Assembly: GCF_000349325.1 (NCBI RefSeq)
Contig: NC_020504.1
Location: 2,514,053-2,578,052 of the forward strand
Direction: 5' to 3'
Source: Streptomyces davaonensis JCM 4913
GTDB lineage: Bacteria; Actinomycetota; Actinomycetes; Streptomycetales; Streptomycetaceae
Length of the DNA: 64,000 nt
Shown here: piece after piece, positions 1-7,645 of the stretch
How positions within the stretch are numbered: position 1 is the stretch's first letter
How the letters are laid out: every line of letters starts with the position of its first letter
Translations under genes and position numbers: made by a program
Notes under the pieces: generated by a model
Database searches by the model: none
What the model was told of the DNA's origin: nothing
What the model saw: only the letters and a program-made list of their open reading frames with translations

Positions 1-1071
1 GCGGCGCTGCTCGACGCCGTGCGCGAACACCCCGCTCTGCGGATCGCGCTGTTCGGCTCGCTGGACGCGCTGGCGGCCGCCGATCCACCCGGTGCGGCGC
101 GGGCACTGGCCGGATCGGGGCTGCCGGTGGGGCTTCAGACCGGATTCCCCCATCTGCGGATGTGCGTGGCGGCGGAGCCCGGGGGCGACCGGCTCGCCCG
201 GTTCCACGGGATGCTGCGCACGGCCGGGGTGTCCCCGCACGCCGACACCGCCGTACTGCGCACCGCGCTGCATCTGGTGTGGGCGGGGGTCCTGCCGACC
301 GGGCAGGAGGCGAGCCTGCTCCTGAACGAGCTCGGGTCGGATCTGCATCAGGCCGCCGGTACCCGGGACGTGCTGATCGAGGCCGCCCTCGCCGCGCCGC
401 CCGACGATCCCGACGTCCCGGACCTCGCCGTCGATCTGCTGCGCAGCTTCAGCACGGAACTGCGGCCCGCCGAGCGCCCGGCACTGCTCCTGCTGGAGTT
501 CGCGGGACTGCTGGGCACCTCCGGCGAGGGCGAGAACTGGGTCGCCCATGTGCTGACGTTGCGCGACGGCACGACCGAGCCGGTGCCGGACACGGTGATG
601 CAGCGCGTCTGCGACGCCCTCGCGGAGCGGCTGCTGGACACCTCGACGCCGGAGAGCGAGCTGTACGCCCTGGCCAGGTCCGGCGAGCCACGACTGCTGG
701 CCGCGTACGAACGCGCCGCGCGCTCCTCCCGGGTGGGCGACCGGCTGCGGGTCGTCCCGTCCTACGTCGCCGCCTGTTACTGCGCGTGGAGCGCCTACTC
801 CGGCACCCATCCCGCCTGGGACGAGACGAGTTCCGCGCTGCTCACCAAGGTGCTGCGGCCGATCGTGAAGGCGCTGCCCGCCGAGGACGTGGCCGCGGTG
901 GAGGCGGCGCTCGGGCGGGCCGGGCGGGGCAAGCTCGACGCGTTCCGGGGCTGGAACCGGCCCGGCGCGCTCGGGCGGCTCGCGGGGCGGCTGTCCGGGC
1001 GCGGCAAGCGCGTGGAGCCGGGCACCGCCTGGCCCGGGGACCTGGAGCCACCGTACCGGGGAGGCCGCTGA
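1..1071 (+). CDS. GTPase-associated protein 1 (GAP1)-like, C-terminal part
   Basis: The frame is open from the first base, so only about the last 356 residues of a longer protein are present. An internal GTG at 19 is a possible start but has no ribosome-binding sequence in view. The chain is soluble-looking, Leu/Ala-rich and probably helical, with no catalytic motif that I recognise and no membrane segment. Its stop overlaps the next start (TGATG, 1069-1073), so it is coupled to the GTPase downstream. Large proteins of this kind encoded directly before a zinc-ribbon GTPase are the GAP1 family described in predicted bacterial conflict systems. The call rests mainly on this neighbourhood and is an inference; the missing N-terminal part would decide it. 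Confidence 0.6.
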   Translation, partial: AALLDAVREHPALRIALFGSLDALAAADPPGAARALAGSGLPVGLQTGFPHLRMCVAAEPGGDRLARFHGMLRTAGVSPHADTAVLRTALHLVWAGVLPTGQEASLLLNELGSDLHQAAGTRDVLIEAALAAPPDDPDVPDLAVDLLRSFSTELRPAERPALLLLEFAGLLGTSGEGENWVAHVLTLRDGTTEPVPDTVMQRVCDALAERLLDTSTPESELYALARSGEPRLLAAYERAARSSRVGDRLRVVPSYVAACYCAWSAYSGTHPAWDETSSALLTKVLRPIVKALPAEDVAAVEAALGRAGRGKLDAFRGWNRPGALGRLAGRLSGRGKRVEPGTAWPGDLEPPYRGGR

Positions 1072-2708
1072 TGACCGCCATGACGGTGGTGTGGGGCTAC
1101 TTGGCGTGGTGCGGTGTGATCGCCGTCGGCGTCGGCATGGGCCGGGTGATGTGGGAGTTCCTCGGGATCGGGGTGCGCGGGATCTGGCAGGGCCTCGGGC
1201 CCTGGCGTTCGGGCCGCCCCGACCAGCGGATCCCGGCCGTCGGCGGCGACGAACCCGCCCCGCTCGCCTACTGGTGGCGGCAGATGTGGGTCGACGGGCT
1301 GAGCGCCGCGAGCTACGGCTTCGTGATCGTGTGGACCGAGCTGGCCGACCCGTGGCTGGAGCGGATCAGCAAGAACCTGTTCCGCGGCCGGCTGCCCTCG
1401 GGGGCGCGCGCCGCCTCCCCGGCGGGCGCGGTGCTGCTGGTCGTGTTCGTGGCCCCTGGCACGGCGGCGGGCGCGCTCGTGGGCACCGCCCTCGCCACCC
1501 TGCTGCTCGGTCTGTTCCTCGTGGTGTTCGCCCTGCTGCTGGCCCTGATCTGGCTGGGCTGCGCGGCGGCCGTGCCGGTGCTGCGGGGCGCCGAGCGGGC
1601 GTGGGCGCTGGCCCGGGGCGTGCGCGTCAAGTGCCCCTACCCGCTCTGCTATCGGCCCGTACCGCTGGCCGTGCACCGCTGCCCCGGCTGCGACGCCGAA
1701 CACGCCTCGCTCCAGCCCGGTCGCTACGGCCTGCTGTGGCACCGGTGCACCTGCGGGCGCCGGCTGCCGACGACCCGGTTCGCCGAACGCGGGGCACTGA
1801 CGACCCAGTGCCCGCACTGCGCCAAGCGGTTGCCGCAGGTCACCGGCTCCACCCGGGTGGTGCACACGCCGCTGATCGGCGGCACCTCCTCCGGCAAGAC
1901 GATGCTGATGGCGGCGATGGTGGAGGGTCTGCACGCGTTCGCGCGGCGCGGCGAGCTCACCGTCGAGTACGCCTCGGCCGACGACCGGACCGCCGCGAAC
2001 GACCTCGACCAGGAGCTCCAGCGGACCGGTTGGGCCCGCGCCACCACCGGCGGCCAGCCGCGCCCCCTGATGCTGACGGTCACCCGGGGGCGCCGCCGAC
2101 GGCTGCTGTATCTCTACGACCCGATGGGCGAGTCGGTCAGCGAGGCCGACCGGGTGCGCGCCCAGCCCTACCTCCAGCACTCCGACGGAGTCGTCCTCGT
2201 CGCGGACGTCCTGGCCGACCCCAAGGTGCGCGGCAGGCTCGGCGCGGATGACCTCGCGCGGGCCAAGGCGGCCCGCCCCTCGTCGCAGGGGCCGTGGGAC
2301 ACCTACCAGCGGCTGGCGGGCGAACTCCAGGCGCTGACCGGGCGACGGAAGCGGCTGTCCGTGGCCACGGTCGTCACCAAGCGGGACGTCCTGGACCAGC
2401 TGACCTCCCTGGCCGTGCCGGGCGCGGAGGTCGACGACTGGCTGACCAGGATCGGGCTCGATCCACTGGTCCGGATTCTCCGGAGCGACTTCCGGGCGGC
2501 TCGCTACTGGGCGGTCAGCGCCCGTGCCGCCACCGGCGCCGGGGCTCTGGAGAGCGAGCAGCGCCGGGCGGCCGAGCCGGTGCTGTGGCTGCTCGCCGCC
2601 TCGGGACTGCGCACCGGAGCGCTGGTCGGGCCGGGCGGCACCGCTGGACCCAAGGAGCGCAGGATCCGGCTGCGCGGCATCCGTGACCGCGAGAGGACCC
2701 CGGCATGA
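1071..2708 (+). CDS. Membrane-tethered zinc-ribbon GTPase (DO-GTPase-like)
   Basis: 545 residues starting at the ATG that overlaps the GAP1-like stop. Hydrophobic segments lie near residues 8-25 and 117-168 and should anchor it in the membrane. A cysteine-rich stretch follows with paired cysteines at about 188/193, 204/207, 226/228 and 247/250, consistent with zinc ribbons. The GTPase domain begins with a P-loop GGTSSGKT at about 270-277. Later come LYLYDPMGE in the switch II position, VVTKRD as the guanine-specificity TKxD motif, and AVSAR as the G5-like element. It probably switches between GTP and GDP at the membrane and signals to the GAP1, vWA, phosphatase and kinase proteins of the same operon. 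The DO-GTPase family name is from memory; the GTPase assignment itself is firm. Confidence 0.8.
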   Translation: MTAMTVVWGYLAWCGVIAVGVGMGRVMWEFLGIGVRGIWQGLGPWRSGRPDQRIPAVGGDEPAPLAYWWRQMWVDGLSAASYGFVIVWTELADPWLERISKNLFRGRLPSGARAASPAGAVLLVVFVAPGTAAGALVGTALATLLLGLFLVVFALLLALIWLGCAAAVPVLRGAERAWALARGVRVKCPYPLCYRPVPLAVHRCPGCDAEHASLQPGRYGLLWHRCTCGRRLPTTRFAERGALTTQCPHCAKRLPQVTGSTRVVHTPLIGGTSSGKTMLMAAMVEGLHAFARRGELTVEYASADDRTAANDLDQELQRTGWARATTGGQPRPLMLTVTRGRRRRLLYLYDPMGESVSEADRVRAQPYLQHSDGVVLVADVLADPKVRGRLGADDLARAKAARPSSQGPWDTYQRLAGELQALTGRRKRLSVATVVTKRDVLDQLTSLAVPGAEVDDWLTRIGLDPLVRILRSDFRAARYWAVSARAATGAGALESEQRRAAEPVLWLLAASGLRTGALVGPGGTAGPKERRIRLRGIRDRERTPA

Positions 2709-2830
2709 CCCAGGTGACACCGTCCATCGGGCGCTGGCGGCGGGCCGTGGCAAGCGTGTTCGTCGCCTCCATCGTGCTGACAGTGCTCGGCCTGGTGGGG
2801 CTGGCGCAGTGGCTGCTGGCCCGACTGTGA
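2705..2830 (+). CDS. 41-residue single-pass membrane peptide
   Basis: The ATG at 2705 overlaps the end of the GTPase gene by four bases (ATGA). The product has a short basic N-terminal part (GRWRRA), one hydrophobic helix at about residues 14-38 (contains FVASIVLTVLGLVGLAQWLL) and ends at ARL. No homologous family is recognised. The overlap and the codon choice like its neighbours argue that it is translated. A small helix encoded between a membrane GTPase and a vWA protein could be an anchor or assembly subunit of their complex; that role is a guess. Confidence 0.55.
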   Translation: MTQVTPSIGRWRRAVASVFVASIVLTVLGLVGLAQWLLARL

Positions 2831-2852
2831 CGACTCAAGGAGAGGAAACGGC

Positions 2853-3539
2853 GTGAGCGACATTCCCGGCGGGGCCATGGCCAACCGGCCGGTCCACTTC
2901 ATCTGGCTGCTCGACTGCTCGTACTCGATGCAGGGCGAGAAGATCGGCCAGCTCAACTACGCGATCAGAGAAGCGATCCCGGAGATGCGGGCGGTGGCGC
3001 ACGACAACCCGGCCGCCCAACTCCTGCTGCGCACCGTCAAGTTCTCCACGACGGCGCAGTGGCACCATCAGACCCCGGTCCCGGTCGACGACTTCACCTG
3101 GCAGGACGTCCAGGTGGACGGCACGACCAACCTCGGCGAGGCGCTCACCCTGGTCTCCCGGGAGCTCCAGAGCCCGCCGATGCCGCAGCGAGCCTTGAAG
3201 CCGGTGCTGGCGCTGGTGTCGGACGGGGTGCCCACGGACGACTGGAAGGCCGGTCTGAAGGCGATCGACGCGACGCCGTGGGGCCGTAAGGCGGTCCGGG
3301 TCGCCATCGCGATCGGCGCCGACGCCGACCGCGCGGTCCTCCAGGAGTTCCTCGGCAATCCCGAGCTCCAGCCGCTGGACGCCAACAGCCCCAAGCAGCT
3401 CGCGGCGGCGATCCGCTGGGCCTCCACGGCGGCCGTGAAGGCGGCCTCGCAGCCGGTGGCGGGCGCGGCCGACCCGCTGGCGAAGCAGCCGTACGCGCCG
3501 CCGGTGCTGGACGACGATGACGATGACGACGTGTGGTGA
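2853..3539 (+). CDS. TerY-like von Willebrand factor A (vWA) protein
   Basis: 228 residues from a GTG start preceded by an AAGGAGAGG ribosome site at about 2837. The MIDAS metal site is complete: DCSYS at residues 21-25 (DxSxS), the threonine in DGTTN near 91-92, and SDG at 123-125. vWA domains bind a divalent ion and partner proteins. TerY-type vWA genes next to a PP2C phosphatase and a zinc-ribbon kinase form the TerY-P triad known from tellurite-resistance-related and predicted conflict signalling gene clusters. The C-terminal tail is a run of aspartates ending in Val-Trp, read from GAC/GAT repeats. The end overlaps the phosphatase start, so stoichiometric production is likely. Confidence 0.85.
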   Translation: MSDIPGGAMANRPVHFIWLLDCSYSMQGEKIGQLNYAIREAIPEMRAVAHDNPAAQLLLRTVKFSTTAQWHHQTPVPVDDFTWQDVQVDGTTNLGEALTLVSRELQSPPMPQRALKPVLALVSDGVPTDDWKAGLKAIDATPWGRKAVRVAIAIGADADRAVLQEFLGNPELQPLDANSPKQLAAAIRWASTAAVKAASQPVAGAADPLAKQPYAPPVLDDDDDDDVW

Positions 3540-4405
3540 CGCTCGGGGTGCGGCGCTGGGACACGATGGGCGACAGCGTGCAGGGCGTCGGCAAGCGGTG
3601 CAACCAGGACTGGTGGGCCTGTGAGGGCACCGGCGCCGGGGACGAGCCGCTGGTGCTGGCGGTGGCCGACGGGCACGGCTCGGCGGTGCACGCCCGCAGC
3701 GAGCTGGGGGCGCGGTTCGCCGTGGACCGGTTCGTGGGACTGGCGGCGGCCTTCGGACGGGCGGCCCGGGACTGCCATGAACCGGGGCGGCTCGCCCGGC
3801 TGATGGCCTACGCCCGCGACGACTTCCCGCGTGCCCTGGTGCACGAGTGGCGGTCGGCGGCGCTCGGTCACTGGGACCGGCACCGCTCGGTCGCCGACGG
3901 CGACGCGCCCGAGCCGGAGGCGGGCGAGAAGCTGCTGCTGTACGGCACCACCCTGATCGGCGCCGTGCTGACGCCGTGGCTGTTCGTGGCGTGGCAGATC
4001 GGTGACGGCGATCTCGCGGTGGTCGAGCACGACGGTGAGCTGCTGCGGCCGCTGGCCCCGGCCGAGGAGGACCTGGGCGACGAGACGGAGTCGCTGTGCG
4101 GCGCCCAGGCCTGGCGTGCGGTGCGCACGCACTGGGCACCCCTGTTCGACGAGGCGCGCGGGCCGCGTCTCGTCGTGCTGTCGACGGACGGTCTGTCGAA
4201 GAGTTTCGCCTCGGCGGACGGGTACCGGGAGTTCGTCGTGGGTCTGGACGACCGGCTGACGGACGAGGGCGCGGACGGGGTGCGGGCCGTGCTGCCCGAG
4301 TGGCTGCGGCATGCCTCGCGGTATTCCGGGGACGACACGACGCTGGTGGCCGCGCTGCGGCCGGAACACCTGGCACTGGAAACGGAACAGAAGACGGAGA
4401 GTTGA
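3533..4405 (+). CDS. PP2C-family serine/threonine phosphatase
   Basis: About 290 residues. The start is one of two adjacent GTG codons (3533 or 3536) inside the last codons of the vWA gene, so translation is coupled. PP2C motifs occur in order: RCNQD (residues 22-26), ADGHG with the metal aspartate (45-49), the GTT and GDGD strands, STDG, and a late GDDTT that supplies further metal-binding aspartates. It should be a Mg/Mn-dependent phosphatase acting on phospho-Ser/Thr. The obvious counterpart is the kinase encoded three bases downstream, giving a reversible phosphorylation pair around the vWA protein. The protein is cytosolic, with no signal or membrane helix. Confidence 0.85.
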   Translation: MVTLGVRRWDTMGDSVQGVGKRCNQDWWACEGTGAGDEPLVLAVADGHGSAVHARSELGARFAVDRFVGLAAAFGRAARDCHEPGRLARLMAYARDDFPRALVHEWRSAALGHWDRHRSVADGDAPEPEAGEKLLLYGTTLIGAVLTPWLFVAWQIGDGDLAVVEHDGELLRPLAPAEEDLGDETESLCGAQAWRAVRTHWAPLFDEARGPRLVVLSTDGLSKSFASADGYREFVVGLDDRLTDEGADGVRAVLPEWLRHASRYSGDDTTLVAALRPEHLALETEQKTES

Positions 4406-4408
4406 GCG

Positions 4409-5746
4409 ATGAGCGGCATGCTCGACAGCGGGACACGGCTGGCCGTGGACAACGGCGACGAGGTCGAGATCATCGGGATGCTGGGCGCCGGTGGCCAGGG
4501 CGAGGTGTACCGGGTGCGCACGGCGGCCGGGGACAAGGCCCTGAAGTGGTACTACCCGACGTGTGCGACACCGCAGCAGGAGGCGATCGTCCAGGAGCTG
4601 GTGGAGCGGGACTTCGACGACGACCGGTTCCTGTGGCCCGAGGCGTATGTGCCCGCGCAGGGGAGTTCGTTCGGCTATCTGATGGGACTGCGACCGGAGC
4701 GCTTCAAGGGACTGCCCGATCTGTTCCGCCGCCAACTGCGCACCAGCACCCGGGCGTTGCTGACGGCCTGTCTCTACACGGTGGAGGCGTATCAGGCGCT
4801 GCACTCACGCGGCATCGCCTACCGGGACATCTCCTGGGGCAATGTCTTCCTCGATCCGGCCACCGGTGACGTACTGATCTGCGACAACGACAACGCCGTG
4901 GTGGAGGGCGACGCGAGCGGGATCTCGGGGACGATGAAGTTCATGGCCCCGGAGCTGGTGTGCGCCGAGCCGGGCGCCCACCCGGGCACCCAGTCCGATC
5001 TGCACTCGCTGGCCGTGCTGCTGTTCATGCTGCTGATGAACCATCATCCGCTGGAGGGCAGGCGGGAGTTGGGCATCCACTGCCTGGACGATGCGGCGGA
5101 GAAGCGGCTGTACGGCAAGAGCCCGCTGTTCGTGTTCGATCCGGCGGACGACTCCAACGCGCCCGACCCGATGGAGCACGCGACGGTGCTGGCGACCTGG
5201 GACGCGGCCGTCGGCACCCTCCAGGACCTCTTCGTCCGCAGCTTCACCACCGGCCTGCGGGACCCCGCGGCCCGGGTGCGCGAGACGGAGTGGCGCAACG
5301 CGCTGCGGGCGGTGCTGGACTCGGTGGTGGAGTGCGCCTCCTGCGGGCGCCAGAACATGACCGAGCCGGGCGAGAAACCGCCGCCGCGGGCCTGTTGGGG
5401 GTGCGGGACGCGGCTGATGCTGCCGCCGCGGCTGACGGTGACGACCCCGCCGCCGCGCGCCGAGCATCACATCCGGCTGCGCCGCTCGGCCCGGGTGCAG
5501 GCCCACCATCTCCAGCCGGAACCGGCCCGGCACGACTGCTCGGACCAGAGCCTGGTGGCGGAGCTGGTCGAGCACCCGGCCAAGCCGGGGCGGTTCGGCA
5601 TCGCCAACCGCTCGCAGGAGACCTGGACGGGCACCCGCACGGACGGTACGTCCCAGCAGGTCGCCCCCGGCCAGACCGTACCGCTGCGCTCGGGTCTGGA
5701 GCTGGACCTCGGGGGCGGGGTACGGGCAGTGGTGCGCGCCAAGTAG
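4409..5746 (+). CDS. TerY-P type protein kinase with zinc ribbon
   Basis: 445 residues. The kinase-like domain has GAGGQGEVY (residues 26-34), the ATP-site lysine in ALKWYY (46), YRDISWGN (138-145) as the catalytic loop with Tyr in place of His of HRD, CDND (158-161) in the DFG position and APEL (180-183). The catalytic Asp140, Asn145 and metal Asp159 are kept, so it may be active although divergent. After the kinase come two CxxC pairs (309/312 and 329/332) forming a zinc ribbon. A beta-rich C-terminal segment of about 65 residues (from LVAELVEHP to the end) may be a degenerate FHA-like fold. It is the last gene of the operon and probably pairs with the phosphatase. Confidence 0.85.
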   Translation: MSGMLDSGTRLAVDNGDEVEIIGMLGAGGQGEVYRVRTAAGDKALKWYYPTCATPQQEAIVQELVERDFDDDRFLWPEAYVPAQGSSFGYLMGLRPERFKGLPDLFRRQLRTSTRALLTACLYTVEAYQALHSRGIAYRDISWGNVFLDPATGDVLICDNDNAVVEGDASGISGTMKFMAPELVCAEPGAHPGTQSDLHSLAVLLFMLLMNHHPLEGRRELGIHCLDDAAEKRLYGKSPLFVFDPADDSNAPDPMEHATVLATWDAAVGTLQDLFVRSFTTGLRDPAARVRETEWRNALRAVLDSVVECASCGRQNMTEPGEKPPPRACWGCGTRLMLPPRLTVTTPPPRAEHHIRLRRSARVQAHHLQPEPARHDCSDQSLVAELVEHPAKPGRFGIANRSQETWTGTRTDGTSQQVAPGQTVPLRSGLELDLGGGVRAVVRAK

Positions 5747-5747
5747 C

Positions 5748-6071
5748 TCACAGGCCCAGGACGCGTCCGATCTCCTGGGCCAGCGCGAGCCCGCCGCTGC
5801 CCGCCGCGACCCCGATGCCGATGGTCTCCAGGGCCGCCCGGATCCGCCCCCGGTCGGCCGTACGGCCGTCCTGCCCGGATCCGGCCAGCTCGCCCTGGAT
5901 GACCTGGGCCTGCGGGACCAGCGCGGGGCTCTCCACCCGCAGCCGCTCGACCAGCTGGTCGGCCAGCCGCAGCAGGGTCGCGGCGTCGGTGCCGTTGTTG
6001 ATCTCCATACGGCCGTTGTCACCGAAGATGGCCGGGCCGTTGACGTTGTTGATGTGGTAGTTGCTGCCCAT
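5748..6071 (-). CDS. Small protein with N-terminal Asn/Gly-rich motif shared with its neighbour
   Basis: 107 residues from the ATG at 6071. Residues 4-17 read NYHINNVNGPAIFG, then DNGRMEINNG. The rest is a helical domain of about 80 residues (LLRLADQLVERLRVESP... to AQEIGRVLGL) that I cannot assign to a family. The upstream gene of the same strand carries the same motif at its C-terminus with one substitution (Val for Ile). The two genes are 26 bases apart and should be co-transcribed. The motif followed by FGDNGRM resembles RHIM-type and bacterial amyloid signalling motifs, usually found as matching copies on a sensor and an effector. This is an inference from spacing and composition, not a proven function. 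Confidence 0.6.
   Translation of the reverse strand: MGSNYHINNVNGPAIFGDNGRMEINNGTDAATLLRLADQLVERLRVESPALVPQAQVIQGELAGSGQDGRTADRGRIRAALETIGIGVAAGSGGLALAQEIGRVLGL
5753..5781. terminator. Possible bidirectional terminator between convergent operons
   Basis: A perfect 9-bp inverted repeat (GGCCCAGGA / TCCTGGGCC) with an 11-base loop lies seven bases after the kinase stop and inside the last codons of the opposing small gene. No U-tract follows, which is usual in Streptomyces. The position between converging transcripts supports a terminator, but the arms are also coding, so the symmetry may be partly chance. Confidence 0.4.
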
Positions 6072-6235
6072 GTACCGGCTCCTGTTCCGTTCCCGAGTCA
6101 GGGCTTCGCCGACGGTTTCCCGCCGCCCCCGCCCCCGCTCCCGCCCTGCGGCCCGCCGCCCTGGGGGCCGTTGTTGTGCTGCGTGCCGCCGGCGCCGAAG
6201 ATGGCGGGCCCGTTGACGTTGTTGACGTGGTAGTT
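6022..6235. repeat. 41-bp direct repeat (6022-6062 and 6195-6235) encoding the shared motif
   Basis: The two copies differ at only three of 41 positions by eye and lie 173 bp apart. One encodes the N-terminal motif of the small protein, the other the C-terminal motif of the 501-residue membrane protein. Near identity at DNA level, including silent positions, points to a recent duplication or to exchange between the copies. Confidence 0.75.
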
Positions 6236-7603
6236 CTGCGTGATGATCTTCTGCGCGTTGTCGAAGGAACTCGTGTCGACGTTGTGGTCCTTCAGGAAGC
6301 GCTCGGTCGCGGTCAGCACGCCCTGCTGAAGGCGGACCAGGTAGTCCAGCGCGTCCATGCGCTCCGCGTAGCCCGCCTGCTCCCAGTCGCCGTGCAGCTC
6401 GCGCAGGCTGGTGGCGGCGCCGTAGTCGACGATGAGGTGCTGGTTCCTGACCTTGCGGCGCAGCTTGCGCAGTGCGCGCTCGTTCTTGTACAGCCAGCGT
6501 GAGCGCTCCACCATACGGCTCGGGGCGCCGCTCAGTTCGGGCCAGGTGTGGGTGGTGGCGTACTTGAAAAGGCTCCACCAGCGGTCGAAGCGGGCCAGCG
6601 GGAGGGTGCCGACCTCGTAGAAGCGGGCTTCGAGCGGCGGAATCGCGTAGGCGGCCACTTCCCAGCTGAGGCTGGGCTTGGCGAGTATCGCCCGCAGATA
6701 CATGGAGACAATGAGCCGTCCGCCCTCGCCGACGCGCTCCAGACAGAGGTGGGTGCGCATGCCCGCACCGCGCTTTTCCAGACCGGCCTGGACCAGCAGC
6801 TTGGAGACGTGCGCGTTCGGGCGCTTGGTCCGGTCGGGGACCAGCTCCGGGAGCAGGTAGGCGTTGCTGCCGACGACGTAGAGCCGGTTCCTGGTGCGCA
6901 GTCCGTCCAGGCCGGAGATGCTCTCCATCTGCCGGGCGACGTAGGTGTGCAGATCGATGGCGTCGAAGTCGGCGATGGCGAGCTTGGTGCCGCCCGGGCC
7001 CTCGGCAGGCTCGCTGACGTCGATGGGCCCCCAGATGATCTCCCTCTCCTGGAGCCGCGTGCCGCTGCCGACGAACGGATTGACGAACGCCGTCTCGTCG
7101 GCGTAAGGCAGCACGTTGGAACGCTTCAGCTCGTGCAGTCGCGCCTCGGCGTCCTGTTCGACGGGCGGGGCGAGCGTCTCCGACTTCTCGGCGCCGTGGT
7201 ACACCTGCTGAGCCGCGCCCCTGGCCCGGGCCTGCGTGTGCCGGACGAGGCCCCAGGTGACGACGAGGACGCCCGCGGGGCCGTAGACCGCGACCATGAC
7301 CAGGGAGCCGTGACCGGCGAGCAGGGACCACAGGGCCACCAGCAGCGAGCCGACGAACAGGGCGCCCAGCACGGCGAGTTGGCGGTCGAGCACCTTCCGG
7401 CGCCGTACCGCCGCCCGCGCATGCCGGGCCACGGCCACGAAGTTGATGCCGAGCGTGAGTCCGATCGCGGTGAGCCGGTCGCCGGTGAGGTCGCGGTCGA
7501 TGTCACGGGCGAGGTCGTCGTACAGGTGGACCGTGGCGCAGAACCGGCGCGTCACGCCGTCCTTTCGGTACTGCGGCAACACGGGTAAGACTCTGCCCGC
7601 CAC
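6098..7603 (-). CDS. Two-helix membrane protein with C-terminal Asn/Gly-rich motif
   Basis: 501 residues from a GTG start with an AGGGGGG sequence nine bases upstream. The first 75 residues are polar and basic (RRRK at 67-70). Two hydrophobic helices at about 77-96 and 99-120 make a hairpin anchor, so most of the protein is probably cytoplasmic. The middle 320 residues are a folded domain that I do not recognise. The end carries NYHVNNVNGPAIFG (about 457-470), then TQHNN and a flexible Gly/Gln/Pro tail ending in KPSAKP. The next gene starts with the same motif. The position of the motif (C-terminal here, N-terminal in the partner) is the arrangement seen for motif-coupled signalling pairs. 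No enzymatic motif was found. Confidence 0.55.
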   Translation of the reverse strand: MAGRVLPVLPQYRKDGVTRRFCATVHLYDDLARDIDRDLTGDRLTAIGLTLGINFVAVARHARAAVRRRKVLDRQLAVLGALFVGSLLVALWSLLAGHGSLVMVAVYGPAGVLVVTWGLVRHTQARARGAAQQVYHGAEKSETLAPPVEQDAEARLHELKRSNVLPYADETAFVNPFVGSGTRLQEREIIWGPIDVSEPAEGPGGTKLAIADFDAIDLHTYVARQMESISGLDGLRTRNRLYVVGSNAYLLPELVPDRTKRPNAHVSKLLVQAGLEKRGAGMRTHLCLERVGEGGRLIVSMYLRAILAKPSLSWEVAAYAIPPLEARFYEVGTLPLARFDRWWSLFKYATTHTWPELSGAPSRMVERSRWLYKNERALRKLRRKVRNQHLIVDYGAATSLRELHGDWEQAGYAERMDALDYLVRLQQGVLTATERFLKDHNVDTSSFDNAQKIITQNYHVNNVNGPAIFGAGGTQHNNGPQGGGPQGGSGGGGGGKPSAKP

Positions 7604-7645
7604 GCTGACCCGCCCCCCTGTTGCCGAAGTCCCGCGGCTCTCACT

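Noticed and set aside
795..2753. Long open frame on the minus strand across the GTPase gene
   Set aside because: It is a shadow of the GC-rich third-position pattern; composition is Gly/Arg/Pro/Gln-rich and the opposite frame has clear GTPase motifs.
3507..3536. GAC/GAT triplet run as a possible microsatellite
   Set aside because: It encodes the acidic C-terminal tail of the vWA protein; too short and imperfect to call a repeat locus.
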